Source of the DNA: Streptomyces sp. RerS4
Lineage (GTDB): Bacteria > Actinomycetota > Actinomycetes > Streptomycetales > Streptomycetaceae
Length of the DNA: 64,000 bases
NCBI RefSeq assembly: GCF_023515955.1
Contig: NZ_CP097323.1
Location: 62,001 to 126,000 of the forward strand
Direction of reading: 5' to 3'
Shown here: in pieces, positions 60,904 through 64,000 of the stretch
Layout of the letters: each line of letters opens with the position of its first letter
Numbering within the stretch: the stretch's first letter is position 1
Notes under the pieces: generated by a model
The model's database searches: none
What the model saw: the letters and a program-made list of their open reading frames with translations, nothing else
What the model was told of the DNA's origin: nothing
Program-made: the position numbers and the translations under genes

Positions 60904-62187
60904 ATGACGACGATCGACCTGCTGAGCGAAGCCTTCCAGGCCCACCCCCACCCGGCGTACGCCCTCCTGCGCCAGGACGGCGCGGTGCACCGCACCGCCG
61001 GACCCATGGGCCTGGAGACCTGGCTCATCACCCACTACGACGTGGCCCGCGACGTGCTGGCCGACAATCGCTTCTCCAAGGACCCCACCCTCGCACCCGA
61101 CTGGCTGCGCAGCATGGGCGCCGGCGGCGACGAGGGCCCGCTCGGCGCCAACATGCTCAACAGCGACCCGCCCGACCACACCCGCCTGCGCCGCCTGGTC
61201 GGCAAGGCGTTCACCCCGCGCCGCATCGAGCGCATGCGCCCGCGCATCCAGGAGATCACCGACGAGCTGCTGGAATCCCTCGCCGCCGCCCGGCGGCCCG
61301 ACATCGTCGCCCACCTCGCCTTCCCGCTGGCGATGACGGTGATCTGCGAGCTGCTCGGCGTGCCGCCCGCCGACCGCCGGGCCTTCGGCACCTGGACGGA
61401 CATGGCGCTGGCCCCGCCCGTCGACGAGGAGGCCGTCCTGCGCCGCAAACAGGGCAACGCCGCCATGGAGTCGTACCTGACCGCCCTGATCGCCGAGCTG
61501 CGCGCCCGCATCGACCCCGGCCTGCCCGTCGACGCCCAACCCGACCTGCTCAGCGTGCTCGTCGCCGCCGCCGACGGCCGCGACGCGCTCTCGGAGCGGG
61601 AGCTGATCGGCATGGCCAAGCTCCTCATCGTCGCCGGGCACAACAACGCCGCCAACATGGTCGGCAACGGCGTACTCTCCCTGCTGCGCGCCCCCGACCA
61701 GCTCGCCCTGCTGCGCGCCCGCCCCGACCTGCTGCCCTCGGCCGTCGAGGAACTGCTCCGCTACGACGGGCCGATCGAACGCGCCACCTGGCGCTTCACC
61801 ACCGCCGACACCGAGGTCGCAGGCAGCGTCATCCCCGCCGGCTCCGTCGTGGCCGTCGTCCTCGCCGCCGCCGACCGCGACCCGGCCCGCTTCCCCGAAC
61901 CCGACCGGCTCGACATCACCCGCGCCGACCAGGAGCACCTGGCCTTCGGCCACGGCATCCACTACTGCCTGGGCGCCGCCCTGGCCCGCGCCGAGGGCGA
62001 GATCGCCTTCGGCTCGCTGCTGCGCCGCTTCCCCGTCCTCGCCCTCGACTGCCCGCCCGAGGAGCTGCGGTGGCGCATCGGCGGCCCGAGCATCACCCGC
62101 GGCGTCGCCGCCCTGCCGGTGACGTTCAGGGCGCAGGCTCCCAGCACGTCAGGAGATGCGCCGGCCGAAGGCGCGCGGCAACGATGA
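60904..62187 (+). CDS. Cytochrome P450 with an atypical I-helix
   Basis: This is a 427-residue class I P450 (CYP105/107-like). The heme loop is LAFGHGIHYCLGAALAR with Cys355, and ExxR lies in AVEELLRYDGP. The I-helix reads LIVAGHNNAANMVG (244-252). The acid-alcohol pair that delivers protons in most P450s is replaced by Asn247-Asn248, which may change oxygen activation or signal a non-hydroxylating reaction. GAGGGG lies upstream of ATG. It overlaps the following SgcJ-like gene by 4 bases and is divergent from the flavin monooxygenase. Confidence 0.9.
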   Translation: MTTIDLLSEAFQAHPHPAYALLRQDGAVHRTAGPMGLETWLITHYDVARDVLADNRFSKDPTLAPDWLRSMGAGGDEGPLGANMLNSDPPDHTRLRRLVGKAFTPRRIERMRPRIQEITDELLESLAAARRPDIVAHLAFPLAMTVICELLGVPPADRRAFGTWTDMALAPPVDEEAVLRRKQGNAAMESYLTALIAELRARIDPGLPVDAQPDLLSVLVAAADGRDALSERELIGMAKLLIVAGHNNAANMVGNGVLSLLRAPDQLALLRARPDLLPSAVEELLRYDGPIERATWRFTTADTEVAGSVIPAGSVVAVVLAAADRDPARFPEPDRLDITRADQEHLAFGHGIHYCLGAALARAEGEIAFGSLLRRFPVLALDCPPEELRWRIGGPSITRGVAALPVTFRAQAPSTSGDAPAEGARQR

Positions 62188-62666
62188 ACGCGTCCGAGCA
62201 GGCAGGCGAAGGAGGAATGGTGACCGCAGCACTGGACGCCTACTACGGGACGTTCACCAGCGAGAAGGAGAAGGAAGCCCTCGGCGTGCCGCTCAAGCTG
62301 GTGGCCGCCTGGGCGAGGAACGACGCCGACGGAGTGGCCGACGTCTTCACCGAGGACGGGGTGCTCATCCTGCCGGGCGACGTGTACAAGACCAGCCGCG
62401 AGGAGATCCGCGCCTTCATGGCGGCCGCCTACGCCGGCCCGTTCAAGGGCAGCGGCGTCACGGGCCAGCCCGTCGACCTGCGCTTCGTCACCGACGACGT
62501 GGCGCTGATCCGCACCCACGGCGGCATCCTGCCCCCCGGCGAGAGCGAGATCGACCCCGCCCTCGCGGTCCGCTCCACCTGGACCATCGTCAAGCGTGAC
62601 GGCGAGTGGCAGCTCACCGCGTACCAGAACAGCCCGCGCGGCGCGGGCGCCACCCTGCGCTGGTGA
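62184..62666 (+). CDS. SgcJ-like NTF2/SnoaL-fold protein, copy 1
   Basis: This is a 160-residue protein of the SgcJ/EcaC-type NTF2 superfamily: LKLVAAWARNDADGVADVFTEDGVLILPG, then REEIRAFMAAAYAG and STWTIVKRDGEWQLTAYQNSP. SgcJ is a conserved member of nine-membered enediyne clusters, but its reaction is unproven. Start ATG 62184 overlaps the P450 stop. ATG 62217 and GTG 62220 sit right after GAAGGAGGA, too close for ideal spacing, and are alternatives. A second copy follows 43 bases downstream. Confidence 0.85.
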   Translation: MNASEQAGEGGMVTAALDAYYGTFTSEKEKEALGVPLKLVAAWARNDADGVADVFTEDGVLILPGDVYKTSREEIRAFMAAAYAGPFKGSGVTGQPVDLRFVTDDVALIRTHGGILPPGESEIDPALAVRSTWTIVKRDGEWQLTAYQNSPRGAGATLRW

Positions 62667-62709
62667 CCGCGAGCCCCCAGCCCACCCCACCGAGAGGCAG
62701 GAGACCCCG

Positions 62710-63174
62710 ATGACCGAACGGGCCACCAAGGCCGCCCTCCTCGTCGAACAGGCGAAGGAGTGGGCCGGCCACTACGGCGACTTCCCCAACGGCGAGGAAG
62801 GCGCGGTCCTCAGCGTGCCGCTGCGCTTCCGCGGCACCTGGGACCGCGGCGACGCCGACGCCCTGGCCGACGTCTTCGCCGACAACGGCAGCCTGCTGCT
62901 GGGCGACGACCAGCTCCAGGGCCGCGAGCAGATCCGCGCCCGCCTGACCGAGAGCTTCGCGGGCGCCTACCGGGGCACCCGCGTCGTGCACGACCCGGTC
63001 TCCGTCCGCTTCCTCGCCGACGGCGTCGCCGTGGCCGTCACCGAGGGCGGCGTCGTCCGCGCCGACCAGGACGGACCGGCCCCCGAGGACCAGGTCCGCG
63101 CCGTGTGGGTGGTCGTCAAGGAAGAAGGCGACTGGAAGCTGTTCTCCTACCAGACCAGCCCCGTCAAGGGCTGA
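62710..63174 (+). CDS. SgcJ-like NTF2/SnoaL-fold protein, copy 2
   Basis: This is a 154-residue paralogue of the preceding gene, with the same pattern: LRFRGTWDRGDADALADVFADNGSLLLGD, REQIRARLTESFAGAY, AVWVVVKEEGDWKLFSYQTSP. It differs in the loop that lines the cavity (no PGDVYK) and in an extended N-terminus. Two neighbouring copies suggest either a heterodimer or separate substrates. GGCAGGAGACC precedes ATG 62710. It probably continues the P450 operon. Confidence 0.85.
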   Translation: MTERATKAALLVEQAKEWAGHYGDFPNGEEGAVLSVPLRFRGTWDRGDADALADVFADNGSLLLGDDQLQGREQIRARLTESFAGAYRGTRVVHDPVSVRFLADGVAVAVTEGGVVRADQDGPAPEDQVRAVWVVVKEEGDWKLFSYQTSPVKG

Positions 63175-63204
63175 CCCACCACGCCCCGCCGGGAGGCCCC
63201 AGCC

Positions 63205-64000
63205 GTGAAAGCACTCGTCCTCGCGGGTGGATCGGGTACGCGCCTTCGCCCGCTCAGCCACTCCATGCCCAAGCAGCTCATGCCGATCGCCAACAAGCCC
63301 GTCCTGGAGTACGTCCTGGAGAACATCCGGGCGGCGGGCGTCGAGGAGATCGGCGTGATCGTCGGCCAGTGGGCCGAGGAGTTCACCCGCGTGCTCGGCG
63401 ACGGCTCCCGGTTCGGGGCGCGCCTCACCTACATCCGCCAGGACCGACCGCTGGGCCTGGCCCACTGCGTCCGACTCGCCCGCCCCTTCCTCGGCGACGA
63501 CGACTTCGTGCTGTACCTCGGTGACATCGTCCTCCCCGACGGGATCACCGAGGCGGCCGCCCGGTTCGTGTACGAGCGGCCCGCCGCCCACGTCATGGTC
63601 CGCAAGGTGCCCGACCCGCGCGCCTTCGGCGTGGTCGAACTGGACGAGGTCGGCCGGGTCCGGGCCCTGGTCGAAAAGCCCCGGCAGCCGCGCAGCGACC
63701 TCGCCCTGATGGGCGTGTACTTCTTCACCCCGGCCGTCCACGAGGCGGTCGCCGCGATCGGCCCGGGAGCCCGCGGCGAACTGGAGATCACCGACGCCCT
63801 CCAGTGGATGGTCTCCGCGGGCGCCCCCGTCACGGCCGGCGAACACGACGGCTACTGGCAGGACACCGGCAGCGCCGACGCCGTCCTCGCCTGCAACCGC
63901 CGCCTGCTCGGCGCCCTGGAACCCGCCCTCGACGGCTGGGTCGACGGCCTCAGCGTGCTCGACGGGCCCGTGGTGCTGGGGCCCGGCGCCCGGGTCGTAG
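63205..64000 (+). CDS. Glucose-1-phosphate nucleotidyltransferase (StrD-type), 3' end cut off
   Basis: This is the first 265 residues of a nucleotidyltransferase; the frame is still open at the window end. LVLAGGSGTRLRPLSHSMPKQLMPIANKPVLEYVLENIRAAG is the nucleotide-binding signature, and VLYLGDIVLPDGI, FGVVELDEVGRVRALVEKP and YWQDTGSADAVLACNR are further family blocks. A start of left-handed beta-helix (LSVLDGPVVLGPGARV) marks the long StrD type of about 355 residues rather than RmlA. It would make dTDP- or UDP-glucose, the substrate of the dehydrogenase at 58103. GGGAGG lies upstream of GTG 63205. Confidence 0.9.
   Translation, partial: MKALVLAGGSGTRLRPLSHSMPKQLMPIANKPVLEYVLENIRAAGVEEIGVIVGQWAEEFTRVLGDGSRFGARLTYIRQDRPLGLAHCVRLARPFLGDDDFVLYLGDIVLPDGITEAAARFVYERPAAHVMVRKVPDPRAFGVVELDEVGRVRALVEKPRQPRSDLALMGVYFFTPAVHEAVAAIGPGARGELEITDALQWMVSAGAPVTAGEHDGYWQDTGSADAVLACNRRLLGALEPALDGWVDGLSVLDGPVVLGPGARVV

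Noticed and set aside
1..64000. CRISPR arrays, tRNA or rRNA genes
   Set aside because: I saw no regularly spaced repeats of CRISPR type, no cloverleaf or CCA-ended tRNA sequence, and no rRNA segments on either strand.
30629..64000. Chromoprotein apoprotein gene (CagA/NcsA-like)
   Set aside because: No short secreted all-beta protein with the paired disulfides of this family is present; all small genes here were assigned to other families. It could lie outside the window or be absent.

Overview
The window is high-GC actinomycete DNA, almost certainly from Streptomyces or a close relative. Evidence for this is strong third-position GC bias, a SARP activator, an AfsA/gamma-butyrolactone-receptor pair, rare TTA (bldA) codons, an acyl-CoA carboxylase beta/epsilon pair and dense, translationally coupled biosynthetic operons. 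Its centre is an enediyne biosynthetic gene cluster (about 30.6-64 kb). The retained accessory set (flavin reductase E6, P450 E7, DUF5987 protein, GMC oxidoreductase E9, E11-like protein, SgcJ-like NTF2 proteins) points to a nine-membered-type core. That subtype call is inference, not proof. No chromoprotein apoprotein gene is visible.

Left region (1-10 kb). The 5' end of a modular-type I PKS leaves the window on the minus strand. Divergent from it runs a tight operon: a squalene-epoxidase-like flavin monooxygenase, an alpha/beta-fold epoxide hydrolase, a 14-TM exporter and a class III aminotransferase, closed by a strong terminator. A SARP with a degenerate nucleotide-cyclase-like tail and a TTA codon follows, then a Tat-exported berberine-bridge-type flavoprotein.

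Middle region (10-26.9 kb). This holds SDR and NmrA reductases, acyl-CoA carboxylase subunits, an APC permease, a type II thioesterase, a metallophosphoesterase, an Sfp-type PPTase, a decayed 6-phosphogluconate dehydrogenase, NADP glutamate dehydrogenase, a serine hydrolase, a DUF1772 protein, a malonyl-CoA synthetase (MatB type), a TetR regulator with twin operators, a small membrane protein and a saccharopine-dehydrogenase-like enzyme. The PKS-support genes (precursor supply, PPTase, editing thioesterase) could serve the PKSs on either side.

Regulatory island (26.9-33.5 kb). An AfsA homologue and a gamma-butyrolactone receptor are divergent around a palindromic operator. A BarS1-like SDR, a second receptor-like TetR, an IS701-type transposase, two membrane proteins and an HxlR regulator follow. 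The HxlR candidate operator recurs upstream of the second E10 thioesterase and E11.

Enediyne core (33.7-57 kb). Two DUF1702/UnbL copies are followed by UnbV, UnbU, the PKSE, a divergent E10-like thioesterase, E6 and E7, joined by 4-bp start/stop overlaps and closed by a 21-bp-stem terminator. AraC-type and StrR-like (frameshifted) regulators face the next block: DUF5987, E9, a canonical E10, E11, a prephenate-dehydrogenase-domain/flavoprotein fusion and a PLP decarboxylase.

Tailoring end (57-64 kb). Nucleotide-sugar genes (UDP-glucuronate-decarboxylase-like, UDP-glucose-dehydrogenase-like and, at the edge, a glucose-1-phosphate nucleotidyltransferase) suggest a pentose-derived sugar. They accompany an acyl-CoA-dehydrogenase-fold hydroxylase, a P450 with an aberrant I-helix, and two SgcJ-like proteins.
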